A stretch of 64,000 nucleotides of DNA from Rostrohypoxylon terebratum (taxonomy: Eukaryota > Ascomycota > Sordariomycetes > Xylariales > Hypoxylaceae). Position 1 is the stretch's first letter. Each line of letters opens with the position of its first letter. The notes under the pieces are model-generated. The model saw only the letters and a list, made by a program, of their open reading frames with translations. It was not told the DNA's origin and searched no databases. The stretch lies in assembly GCA_022497145.1 (NCBI GenBank), contig MU385904.1, positions 62,001-126,000 of the forward strand. The letters run 5' to 3'. The position numbers and the translations under genes were made by a program. Below, piece by piece: positions 36,801 to 47,572 of this stretch.

Positions 36801-39240
36801 GATCCAATCATCGGCTGTTTGTAATTTTTGAAGCCAAGTACGGAAGGGAAGCACTTTTTACTGTGCCAGTCTTGGGATTCTCTTAGTAGAGCCTAGAACC
36901 TACAATCATGTTATCGAGAGGGACCGGAGGGATCCAGGTGGCCAACGTCATTTTATTCATCCTAGATGAATGAATAATACGGTGAAGTGGTATGCGCCGT
37001 GGTTGCTCTCCTCTCTCTTCTCTGCCTCTTAAGCAGCCAAGACATGTGAATCGTCATGTCCGGATCCCCATATCAAGTACATGGCAGAAGGATAGTAAAA
37101 TGTACGTAGCAAAGCACATGAGGCATCCGATATGCTGGATACCAAGTTCCCCGCAAACCAATCGACACCCTAGAAGCCTATCCGGAACTCAGGATACGCG
37201 CAAAGTATTTCTCGTGAAAAGGCGCTGAATGACGAACGTGATCCACAGCGCGACGCCTGCGTTGCCCGTACCTGCATTCTATCACGCTGGCGGCTGTTCT
37301 ACTGGACAGCGCCATGGGCTGGCGCAGAGTACTCCGCGTCGCGCGAGGGCTGGCACGGCGTTCAGCGACTGGCTGTGCTATGTTGCAGCCGAACACAACG
37401 ACCTACGCACCTACGCACCCACGGCGAGAGCTTTAGCAAAAATGGACGAATTATGCAAATTGTGTGGCTCGCTTCCTCCTGTGGTCCAGCGGTCAAACCC
37501 GCCTATCATAACTGTCGGCCAAGGTATCGTACATACGACGTAGGTATGCATGTTCCAACCATCCAAGAAAATCTTGAAAATTTGTGCAGAGTACCATTTG
37601 TACCATGCCCATTCCACGACAATCAATTCCCAAAAGGATTTATGGAAAACTGGAAAACCTGCCGAGGTACTACTGTAATGGCTGTATGATGGGCGTCGTT
37701 TTTTAACTAATTCATCTGCTCGTTCATAGGTGCAAGTTTATGCACGAAGGTACCTGGTTCCGCTACAAAGTACTATCAAATCTCCCTCTATGCACCGCAT
37801 ATACCACCGACTGAACAGTCCGTTTGAGCAATCACCCTCCCGCCCTCCTCGACAGGCACGTGGGAGGAAACCTGAAATATGACGAGCTTGTGCAACAGGC
37901 AACTTGCAACCGAAGTGATTACCAGTTACCTAATTATCCACCAAGTCGAGATGCTAGAAAGAACGAACATCCCGGACTAGCTGTCGAAAGGCATCTCTTT
38001 GCTACAAAAGTAGGCAGGTTGTATGTATGTAGGACCTAGGTAGCAGTATAATAGTAGTATAACCTTGAATGTACCCTCGTTATGTACTCGGGTCTGCATG
38101 AGAGCCCGTGTCGTCTATGGACTATGCTAGGCGATATGCAAGGTGTCGTATGCTTGCGCGTGCGTATAAACCAACGGAGTTTAGAGGTATGCACTATGCA
38201 GTAGGTACACGACCAGTCGGACAAGGTTTCTTCTGTCCGTCGAAAAAGAAGAGACAAAGTACCCATCAATACGCGGTACTTCGTCTCTCTGGCCCTCATC
38301 CAAGTGTGTTATCCAGATTTAGAATCGCTCGGTGGCTGCGCCCACTTAGTACCAGTCGACACAACCCACTCATCTCATGTTTCCGTTTTGCCCCAGACAT
38401 GCAGGATACAAGGTTGATTAATGGCCAGTCGACCCAGGGCCACCCAGGCCATCCAAGTCGACCAGGGCCTATTAGGCCCCCCTTGTCAGCTTTTCCCCAA
38501 GTGAGACATGCAAGGTTGTTCGCCTTGGGTGGGTGGGCTCTGTATGGGTCCCCATTCCACCCGCAGGCCTTCCAGGTGCCTATCGATGGGCTTCTTTTAT
38601 CTGGTGTCGTTGATCTGGGTGGCCTTCAACTATTTTACATTATCCTCTCAAGGTTCCCTTCAACCACGTTCATTACTCTCTTAGCTAGTACGTGATCGAC
38701 ATATCCGTCGTCTTGGAGCGTTCTATTTCTTCTTCATAACCCTATCGGTTCTCTTGCTTCTTCTTGTGACTCGACTTTTTGGAATCGTTCGATCTCGAAC
38801 TTCCTGCCCTTCATTAACTATACAAAACTTGTACCTACCCGCTCCCATATACAGCCATTCGACGTTTAATACTCGGGGAGTTAAAGAAGTCGAGAGCAGG
38901 TCCATGTATAACATCAGACAACAACGAGTCACCAGCAACTAAACGGTCTTACGATCCAATATCAAGACCAACGTTCGTTCATTCAGACACCCAGGAACCG
39001 AAACCACCATCATTAGGCCAACAGCCCACCAACAGCAACAACCAATAACGCACATTGTACAGTACACTTATCAGTATACTTAATTTATAAAACGAAGGAG
39101 AGACGGCAACTTTGCAGATAGTTCGAAGAGAGCGTAATCGAAATCGACAACTAGGTCAGCCTATATATTGGATCGAGCAAGTCACCCTTCGCAACCTTAG
39201 ACTGACGGGCATTGTTGGTGAAAAGACAACGACAACGACA

Positions 39241-41331
39241 ATGGATCCAAGCATGATGGCTTCCCAGATGGGACCAACGCCTTTCTTCTACTACACGCCA
39301 GACCCCAACCCAGAGAACCGGCACCACGGTCACTTCAGCCAGCAGCCTGGCTTCCAGCAGATGCAGCAACATCAGGTATTCCCCGTGGTACCTACACTGC
39401 CGTCGACGCCAATCTACTCGAGGCCGAACTCGGCTTGCTCACAACAACCCTTCCAGAACAAGATGTACAGCAGTGTCCCGAGCAACATAACGCCGATGGC
39501 GTCACCTCAAGCTACGCAACGACCTGGTATCCTAATACAGACCCAGCCTTCGAAGCTGATGCTGGAGACCGAGCTTTGCGACAATGACGGCTTTTATTAC
39601 CCGGCCACGCCTCCCTTGTCGACGTCGGGTAGTTCTATGGGTAGCCCATGCAACTCGAACGATATGCTGGCCACACCGCTCAACCCCATGTTCTCTGGAT
39701 TAGATGGATGCGAGATGGTGAAGCCGGAAGTTGAGACTGTACCAGAGAATCTTGATAATCTGGACTGGGCCAACTGCGGCTCACCACCCCTTACACCTGG
39801 TATGTTTCAATATTCCTGATTTCGGATTTAAAAATTCTTAAACAGAATTGGTTTTATGAGTGATGAGTTTAATGAATTGGATACGAGTTGGTCTCAGAAA
39901 AAGTTGAAGGATTTACAAAGATCTAAAAATAATCGACGGCGGGAAGATCATTAAGTTTCAAAAAAAATCTAAATGGAAGTCGCAACCTGAAGAGCATATG
40001 GGAATTGAATTGGCAATTGCAGGTGCTTTGGCGGGGCATGGGCTGAAATTCACCGCTCTTATCTTTCATTATCTTGAACCGTCTACCTTTTTTTTTCAAA
40101 GTTCTAGAATTTGGAGTAGCTAACCTTATTTTTTTTCCCCATTGATGCAGTCTACCTACAAGCCCAAACGACAAATCAGCAGCAGCATCAGCAGCCAATT
40201 GTTCAATCACATTCACCCAACTCAAGCTTTTCAAGCGATCACTTATCGCCGGCTTCGTGCCCCTCGTTATCGCCTTCACCGTCGCCTTACGCACGATCGG
40301 TCACATCCGAACAAGACGTGGACTCTAGCTTCTGCGACCCTCGGAATTTGACAGTTGGCGGTGTATCAAACCCCACATTAGCGCCAGACTTTCCCGCCCC
40401 TGTCGCATTGGAGGAATTCAGGGGTGACGTTCTGCCAAAACAATCTGCCCCTACTTCATTCGATTTCACTCCAGAGCTTCACCACGGTCTACCCAATTTC
40501 GAAGACATTGACGACTTAGAATCAGAAGACGACTTCGTCAACCGTCTAGTCAACATTGGTAGTCAATCAGGTGCCGATGTAAAGAGGTCACGTTCTGGTA
40601 CCTGCTCTACCACTCTATCCCTTGGCAACGAGTCGTTCTTGGGTGAGAGTGACTTCGACGCTGACGACACAACATCCTGTTGCGCGACTGGGTTCCCCAG
40701 CAACGCCTCGTGCGACCCTGATTCTCACAAGGACAAGAAGATCAGGAAGTCCAAGAAGGAGTCGCGCAAGGCAGTTCCCATGATGAACGTGGCTGCCGAT
40801 GCAAACACCGCTGAGGGCGGCGAGCAGCCCCAACAGCAAGCAAGTTCGACTGATGCTGATGAAAGCAACAACATGGGATCTCCCGAAGGATCCAATGCGC
40901 AAACCCCTCTTCCCGCTCCTCCCAACCGACGAGGCCGTAAGCAATCATTAACCGAGGATCCCAGCAAGACTTTCGTGTGTGAGCTCTGCAGTCGTCGCTT
41001 CCGGCGACAAGAACACCTTAAGCGACACTACCGATCGCTCCACACGCAAGAGAAGCCTTTCGAATGTCATGAATGTGGAAAGAAGTTCTCTAGAAGCGAC
41101 AACCTGTCGCAGCACGCTCGGACTCACGGCAGCGGCGCGATCGTTATGAACATCATCGACGCCAGCGAAGAAGGTCTCGACTTGATGCCAGCTGGCGAAA
41201 CCGACTATGCCAACTTTGGCAAGGTCCTCTTCCAGGTGGCGTCTGAAGTCCCCGGTAGCTCGAGCGAGTTGTCATCTGATGAATCGCCTAGTGAGGGTCA
41301 AGGCAAGAAAAAGCGTAAGCGATCTGACTAA
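39241..41331 (+). CDS. MSN2: Msn2/Msn4-Seb1 type C2H2 stress transcription factor
   Basis: Exons 39241-39799 and 40151-41331 join across a 351-bp intron (GTATGT...GATGCAG) to give 579 residues. Splicing joins SPPLTP to VYLQAQTTNQQQ without a stop. The N-terminal three quarters are Gln/Ser/Pro-rich and acidic, fitting an activation region. A basic patch (KKIRKSKKESRK) lies near 380-392. Two C2H2 zinc fingers lie at about 461-514: C463/C466 with RRQEHLKRHYRSLH, then C491/C494 with SRSDNLSQHARTH. These finger helices are the Msn2/Msn4 type that binds the stress response element CCCCT. The filamentous-fungal orthologue is known as Seb1/MsnA/MSN2 and acts in osmotic, heat and oxidative stress. The tail ends in KKKRKRSD, a likely nuclear localisation signal. 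ATG 39241 is the first ATG in this frame after the leader. Confidence 0.93.
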
Positions 41332-43034
41332 ATCAAAAACTTCCTAAGAAGGACTTTCTTTTTTTTCAGATCAGAAGATACCCGTCGGAGATTCATTAGA
41401 GAGAGAGGTCTTTCGGCGCACGCCCTTAACGAAATAATGACTTTCACAACACATTCGACCTAGCCTAGCCAGCTTCATTTACGCGGATTCAGGTCACTAG
41501 GCCTAGGTAGAGAGGACCATCAAAAGTTGCACATTGATTTTTCCAGCATCGACTTCGTCTTCTTGTACCAATATTGTGACAAAAACAAACCCCTTTTTCT
41601 TCATGACGACATAAAAAATTGCTCACGGGAGCGGCAAGGCAACCACAAGGGATACATCGGATTTGTGATGAGGCGTCGTTCGGGTGGGCATTTGACAAAA
41701 TCATACACAGAGGCGGAACACTTGAAGTTGCCACGGAAAACACACACGCGATACACCTAACTTTACACACCTTTATTATGGCGGCTTATTCTTCTCTACG
41801 CTCGTTGTAATCATTACGGCAGGGCGGAGCAGAGCAATCGTACCTCGCCACAGGACACGTTCAGTGAGAGGAGGGGAGGGGGTGAGAAGCAGAGATGAGA
41901 AGAGGCGGTTGGAGTAGCTTGAGTAGAGGAGGGGGATAAGAAGTTGGGGTGGCCTTTCACTGAGCCCTCTTGTGTCTACTTTCAGTTTATTTGGTTTATT
42001 GTCCCACTTCTTTGCAAAATGCTCTGGCAGTGCCGGCCACACTCAGATAGCTTTTCTGCATACTCTGTAAAAGATAGGAAATTGATCGTAGCAATGGTGT
42101 TGCCGCTGCCCATTCAAGTACATCCGAATTCTTTTTTCGCGTCTATACCATTGTGACAATCCACATTGCCTACCTAGTCCTAAATATATAAAAATGATGT
42201 CAATATGGTCTATAGAGAGATCTAAATGTAAATGAGAGTGTTTGCGATAATCTCATCGCAGCAGTAGCATTCGTGTGCGACTGCTTCGTCTTGACCACTA
42301 CCTTTCCACAAAGTTCAGTACGTCATTTCTATCTAATTTACCGTCTTATCTAACTGTTAAATTTTAGTACCTAACCGATCCGCGGATCAAAACTTTTAGT
42401 AAAGTCTCCATTCTTAAAACATAGCAAAACATCTCAAAACATCTCAAAAGAATATCACTGCTGCTTTTACTACTACCTAACGGACGTAAAGAGCGCATAG
42501 TTGACGAAACCCACCTATAGCTATTTGCTAAATCGTGCTAAGACACCCGTGTTCCTGCCTAATTCCGACGGCGTCTGTTGGTGACGGCTAGCCCCTACCT
42601 AGTACAATACCTAGAGCCCTACGATCCGTAGGTCCCCGCCAAGCACACGCCGTTTTAATGAGCTATCATCGCCATACGTAGCTCGCTTGATCACGATCCT
42701 AATTGGAGATACTTACATCTTCAGGTATGCCTAACCACGTCCATTCTAGCAGCGGAACGATAGCTCACTGTGCACGAGCACTATCTCGAACATTCTGATC
42801 CGCGGAACAACACTCCGAGGTCAGCTGAGAATATACCTGGAAGTACCCAGTGAGGGAAAGGTGAAAAGTGAGGCAATTGGTCCTTGAAATTGGAGCTGTG
42901 ACAGTAACGACGAACCCTGCCTATTCGAGAATGATGACTCGTCATTAGACTGTCGCACTATCTCGTCTCTGTTTATTTCTCCGAAATTTCTGGCTGTCAC
43001 ATTTTTGACAGTCACAAAGATCACAAAGAGATCC
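41332..43034. other. Intergenic region between MSN2-type and DPH6 genes
   Basis: About 1.7 kb holding the 3' UTR of the transcription factor gene and the DPH6 promoter. One CCTAGGTA octamer lies at 41502. Short frames have no recognisable domain. Confidence 0.4.
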
Positions 43035-45650
43035 ATGGCAGCGGACGATCGCCTAAACGTCGTTGCCCTGGTATCCGGAGGGAAAGATAGCTTCTACTCC
43101 ATTCTCCACTGCCTGGCTAACGGACATCGTGTTATAGCACTGGCCAATCTCTATCCGCCGCCTGAAGCCTCCAAGACTAGTGTACATCTTACTGTCAGAT
43201 CTGACGACGGAAATGGCTCTAGGGCCGAAGCTGACGGCATTATTAGCAATCTTGCCACCATAGGGATCTCCCCCAGCGATGATCTAGTTGCCCAACACGG
43301 GCACGGTTCACCTTTGGAACTAAGAGCCAGCGATGGCAAACAAGACGACGAAGATGAGATCGACTTGAATAGTTTCATGTACCAGACCGTGGGCCACCAG
43401 GTGATCCCTCTTTATGCCCAAGCCACAGGGCTACCTCTCTTCCGCCAGGTTATCCTTGGCTCCGCCGTGGATAGTGGCATGAGCTACAGAGACCCTGATG
43501 GTCACCACGAGGTAGCGGACGAGACGGAGTCCTTAGTCCCGCTCCTTCGTGCTGTTCTCAAGGCTCACCCGGAGGTAAATGCCTTGTGCACGGGCGCAAT
43601 ACTATCGACGTACCAGCGAACTCGTGTTGAGTCCGTCGCCCTACGTCTTGGCTTAATTCCACTCGCGTACCTGTGGCAGTACCCCGAGCTTCCGGCCCCT
43701 TCTGTCACTTCAGCTTGCTCCACCGAAAGTACTTCTCAGCCTAAAGGTACCGATGATGCTCAGCTACTTCGCGACATGGCTGCTGCAGGGCTGGTGGCAC
43801 GTGTTGTGAAAGTGGCTAGCGCTGGTTTGGGTGAAGAGTTCTTGTGGGAAAACGTGGCAAGCGATGCTGGCATATCGCGTATCCGCCGTGCGCTCCGGCG
43901 TTTCGGAGGCGATGGTGGACGGGGTGCCGTGCTTGGCGAGGGAGGCGAGTTCGAGACTCTTGTTGTAGATGGGCCTTTAGCATTGTTCAAAGGCCGCGTT
44001 ATTGTACGCGATGATGATAAGAGGGTTGTGCGTGAGGGGGGTGGTAGTTCTTGGTTGAGCATTCGTGATGCCCAGATCGAGATGAAATCGGACGGGGAAT
44101 CTGAGACGGAAGCCCACGGGGTCCGCATTCCAAGTTTACTTGACACGAAGTTTGAACATGTTCTCGAATCGCTAAGTGGCGATTCCTTGGGATACGAGCA
44201 TAGTAAGACCAACCTACATCCAGTTGGTCGACAGTCAACAACCTTTTCTCCTAAACGTGATGGCTTCATTAGTCAGGACTGGCACTTTGTCGGAAACTCA
44301 GGGGACATTGAGTCTCAGACGGCTCAAATTGTAAGTGAGATTCGTCAACAACTAGACGAACATTCATTGCTAGCAACTGCTATTACGAACTCCATCATTG
44401 TGCTACGGCGAATGGCAGACTTCCCGACCGTCAACAAGCTCTATGGAGCACTTTTCCGGGAGCCAAATCCACCGGCCCGAGTTACCATTTCATGTGGCGA
44501 TCTCTTGCTACCGAGACAGGCTGATATAACAATATCTCTCACGGTGCATCCTCGGATGAAGCAGGGAGAGAGACGTGGGCTACATGTGCAATCTCGGTCG
44601 TACTGGGCGCCCGCAAATATCGGCCCCTATAGTCAAGCTATAGCATACCCACTACTAACAATTGGCGAAAAGACAAGCAGTGAAAATGACGCAAATTCGG
44701 ATCCGCCTCTCGCAGTATCTATTGCGGGCCAAATACCCTTGATACCGGCTTCTATGGTTTTGCCCCCTGTGGTGTCGGAAGGTGGTGATACTCTTCGGCT
44801 ACAAGTCACTCTAGCGTTACAACATCTCTGGCGTGTCGGGGCCGAGATGCAGGTCCAATGGTGGAGTAACGCAGTGGCATATTTTCCTCGTTCATCTACC
44901 ATTTCTGATGCGAAACGCAGCGCTTTACTCGCTGCAAGTGCATGGCGAGCCGCGCACGAGGACCTGTCTTCTTCCTCAAATGACGATGAAGAGGGCCCAG
45001 ATCTATGGGACCGGAAATACAACCCCCAGTATATGACCTACGGCGGCAGCGGCGATGTTGGTGCCGCGAGGCCGGGGCTCCCGGATTGGGAGGTCTTGAG
45101 GGACTTCGATCCTGAGGAGTACTCTGAAAGGGATGGGGCGCAGAGACCGCTGCCGTTCGTGTTCTCGGCTGAAGTCGAGGAGTTGCCAAGGACGGCTGGG
45201 GTCGAGTGGCATGCTCATCTCGGGTTCGCGAATGTGGGGTTTGGGGCTGTAAGGCTGTACGAGACGGATGGGTTAGATGGGGAGGGATGTTGGTCCCTGC
45301 ATCATGTTGTTGTCGAGTCGGCTTCTGGTGGCGTGTTTGTCCAGACCGCGGCGACGTACCGCGATAGCGAGGAGGCTCCTCGTACGGTTGGGGAGGCTAT
45401 AGATGGTGCCGCGCTGGCTACGTTAAGAGCTGTACCTATGATACTACACATAGGCGATCGTATAGAGCTATCTGGTGTCGTGGTAAAGCCGAAGCTTACG
45501 TATATCAATTCGGAGTCCTTTGATCTTGGAGAGGGTGTGTCTTTTCTTGAGAAAGGGGCAATCATCCCGTGTAGGTCGCTGTGGGATTCACAAGCGCGGA
45601 AGTTGGATATAGTGGTGATATTGGAGACTAGGTGGGAGAAGAGGGGTTGA
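43035..45650 (+). CDS. DPH6: Diphthine--ammonia ligase fused to two RidA-like domains
   Basis: A single exon of 871 residues from ATG 43035; the frame is open upstream but without an ATG. The N-terminal 250 residues or so are the ATP-binding adenine-nucleotide alpha-hydrolase domain, with the PP-loop SGGKDS at 14-19 and the family blocks LANLYPP, FMYQTVGHQVIPLYAQATGLPL and GAILSTYQRTRVESVALRLGLIPLAYLW. The C-terminal half carries two YjgF/Rid-type folds: one around the ESQTAQIVSEIRQQL and TISCGDLLL blocks, the second around NIGPYSQAIAYP. Yeast Dph6 (YLR143W) has the same fusion. It carries out the last step of diphthamide synthesis, ATP-dependent amidation of diphthine on eEF2, in the cytosol. 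Confidence 0.94.
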   Translation: MAADDRLNVVALVSGGKDSFYSILHCLANGHRVIALANLYPPPEASKTSVHLTVRSDDGNGSRAEADGIISNLATIGISPSDDLVAQHGHGSPLELRASDGKQDDEDEIDLNSFMYQTVGHQVIPLYAQATGLPLFRQVILGSAVDSGMSYRDPDGHHEVADETESLVPLLRAVLKAHPEVNALCTGAILSTYQRTRVESVALRLGLIPLAYLWQYPELPAPSVTSACSTESTSQPKGTDDAQLLRDMAAAGLVARVVKVASAGLGEEFLWENVASDAGISRIRRALRRFGGDGGRGAVLGEGGEFETLVVDGPLALFKGRVIVRDDDKRVVREGGGSSWLSIRDAQIEMKSDGESETEAHGVRIPSLLDTKFEHVLESLSGDSLGYEHSKTNLHPVGRQSTTFSPKRDGFISQDWHFVGNSGDIESQTAQIVSEIRQQLDEHSLLATAITNSIIVLRRMADFPTVNKLYGALFREPNPPARVTISCGDLLLPRQADITISLTVHPRMKQGERRGLHVQSRSYWAPANIGPYSQAIAYPLLTIGEKTSSENDANSDPPLAVSIAGQIPLIPASMVLPPVVSEGGDTLRLQVTLALQHLWRVGAEMQVQWWSNAVAYFPRSSTISDAKRSALLAASAWRAAHEDLSSSSNDDEEGPDLWDRKYNPQYMTYGGSGDVGAARPGLPDWEVLRDFDPEEYSERDGAQRPLPFVFSAEVEELPRTAGVEWHAHLGFANVGFGAVRLYETDGLDGEGCWSLHHVVVESASGGVFVQTAATYRDSEEAPRTVGEAIDGAALATLRAVPMILHIGDRIELSGVVVKPKLTYINSESFDLGEGVSFLEKGAIIPCRSLWDSQARKLDIVVILETRWEKRG

Positions 45651-46114
45651 AAAAAGTTGAATGTTTTTGGGATATGAGCGCGATATGACGATATAGCTAC
45701 CTAGGTAATCATATATCACTATATCCTCAATGGCTACCCTTGGATATCCATTTATTAGATCAGACAGGTTCGGATGAATGCTGCAAATAACCGTCCACGC
45801 GTCTAGGTTGCATTCAGCAACCAACCTTGTCGCGAACACCGCTGCGAAGCCAAACGCCAAGCTCCCTCCCCTTACACATAGCGGAGCCGTAAATGACGGT
45901 AATAGTACATAGGTAGGTAGCAAGCACATGTAATTCCATGACACCCTCTAGATTACGCGTCTAATGCGGTATACCAACCCAACCACGCTTTCTATAACAC
46001 GACCAAACCAACCAACCAACCAACCAACCAACTAATGGATCGATCAGTCGATCGATCTAGGTATCTTTTTCTATCATACCGCTATGCCGCCGAACATGAA
46101 AAACACCACGAGGT
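45651..46114. other. Convergent spacer between DPH6 and YKE4
   Basis: About 460 bp holding two 3' UTRs. It contains a CCTAGGTA octamer at 45700 and a CCAA microsatellite. No gene is seen. Confidence 0.4.
46003..46032. repeat. (CCAA)n microsatellite
   Basis: About seven CCAA units in the convergent spacer, followed by GATCGATC-type palindromes. Confidence 0.85.
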
Positions 46115-47572
46115 CTAATCCCACGATATGTAAAGCATGATGCCGGCGCCTAACGCGATGGCGGCGAACTGGACGACCATCTTGCGCAGCTCGGCTGGTT
46201 TGTCGGGGCCGGTCTCGAGCAGCTCCGGGATCACGGCGACGGTGCCGACGTAGAGGAAGGTGCCGGCGGTGAAGGGGAGGAGGAGGTCGCCGTAGGTTAG
46301 CGAGGTGCCCCATAGGCCGGCGGTCACTGCGATGAGGATAGGGTTAGCGATTGGCTTCCTATCCTAAGCGAGCGGAAGTTACTAGAAAGGGGGAAAGAGG
46401 AATAGGGATGTCACGTACTGCCGATGCCGGTGCCGTCGGCGGAGGCGGAGGAGCCGCCGAACTCTTGCACGGCGATGCCGATGAGGGTCCCGAGGAGAGC
46501 GCCGAGAGCCGTGACGAATTGGGCGCCCATGGCGGCGCGCTTTGAGAAGCCGGATTGCACTAGCAGGGCGAAGTCGCCGACTTCGTGGGGAATCTCGTGG
46601 AAGAACACCGCGACGGTGGTTGTTGCGCCGATGGTGGGGGATGCGTAGAAGGAGGCTGACATGGCGAGACCGTCCGTGATGTTGTGCGTGAAATCGGCGC
46701 TATACGATATGAGTTATTCTGAACACGATCTTTAATTCCGGTAACCAGATACTCACATCAGGTTAAGATACCCTCCCAACTTAACGCTAGCGCTGATTTC
46801 CTTCTCAGCATCCTGCTTCGGTACCTCAACAGCGACTTTCTCGCCCTTCCTGCGCTTCGTTGCCTCGCTATTCGCGACCTCCACCGAGCTCGAAATAGCC
46901 TTATCTTGCGCCGGCGTACTATGCTCGTGTCCTCCATGACTATGCTCGTGCCCCTCCCCTCCCGTCGCAATCCGCAATCCTTTGTCCATAGCAACAAACG
47001 TCATAAATCCAACCATGATGGCCACGCCAAGCAGCAAGTTGCGGTTGGGCTCGACGAGCACAAAGCGCACGTGTTCCGGGCTATCCTCGCCGAGGAAGAT
47101 CTCGGGAAGGAGATGGAACAGCGTGTCGCCCAGCAGCCCGCCGACGGCGAAGGCGACCATGACGGAGAGGGACGAGGGGTCGATGTTCGGCGGACATAGC
47201 GCGAGCAGGAAGTTGGGCGGGCCCGAGATGTAGAGGGTGGCGAGGAGGGCGTTTACGGCGGGGCTGCCGGGGAACAGGACCGCGAAGATTTGCGAGGTTA
47301 GGGTGGACGTCTCCGAGGCGCTTTGGAGCTTCTCGGCGTTAAGCTCTTGGACTACCGAACAGGTCTGATATTTGATATTAGTGACCAATTTGAGGGATTG
47401 AGTTATTTAACTATATGTGGGTTACCTGGAGCTTCTCGCTCAGCTCGTCTAGGCTTAGGGAGGCACGCGACGCGGGCGTGGAGGAGCTCTCCCTAGCTGC
47501 GACGGCGGCTGCGAAAGCGAGGCCGAGCCCGAAGAGCAGTGTAGCTCGGAAATTCAGACGTGAGGCCCCCAT
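46115..47572 (-). CDS. YKE4: ZIP-family zinc transporter, Yke4/SLC39A7 (LZT) type
   Basis: Four exons (47572-47426, 47364-46757, 46699-46419, 46326-46115) with introns of 61, 57 and 92 bp give 415 residues in frame. Residues 1-27 form a signal peptide or signal anchor. The ZIP core follows, with helix signatures GGLLGDTLFHLLPE, DFTHNITDGLA (254-264) and HEIPHEVGD (286-294). The last is the HExPHExGD motif that defines the LZT subfamily and forms the metal site. A His-rich loop (GHEHSHGGHEHS) between helices III and IV is typical of metal sensing. Yeast Yke4 and human ZIP7 move zinc between the secretory-pathway lumen and cytosol. An ER location is inferred from the family. The last exon ends with a membrane helix and SWD. 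Confidence 0.92.

Larger units (their letters stand above)
22915..39240. other. 16.3-kb region with no supported protein-coding gene
   Basis: The region lies between the divergent starts of the DUF202 gene and the Msn2/Seb1-type gene. The longest open frames (about 204 codons at 22829-23443, partly antisense to the DUF202 gene, and 195 at 38108-38695) have no domain and mixed composition. I found no tRNA, 5S rRNA or snRNA sequence. Composition is near the genome average rather than strongly A/T-rich, so it does not look like heavily RIP-mutated transposon debris. It contains several microsatellites and CCTAGGTA octamers (25167, 28950, 38035). A long promoter, long 5' leader or non-coding transcription for the downstream regulator is possible but not shown. 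Confidence 0.4.

Noticed and set aside
38108..38695. 195-codon open frame upstream of the MSN2-type gene
   Set aside because: It has biased, repeat-like sequence (GGCC/CCAGG words) with no domain or start context.
43005..43034. Upstream extension of the DPH6 frame
   Set aside because: It would need a TTG start; ATG 43035 starts directly before the conserved PP-loop domain.
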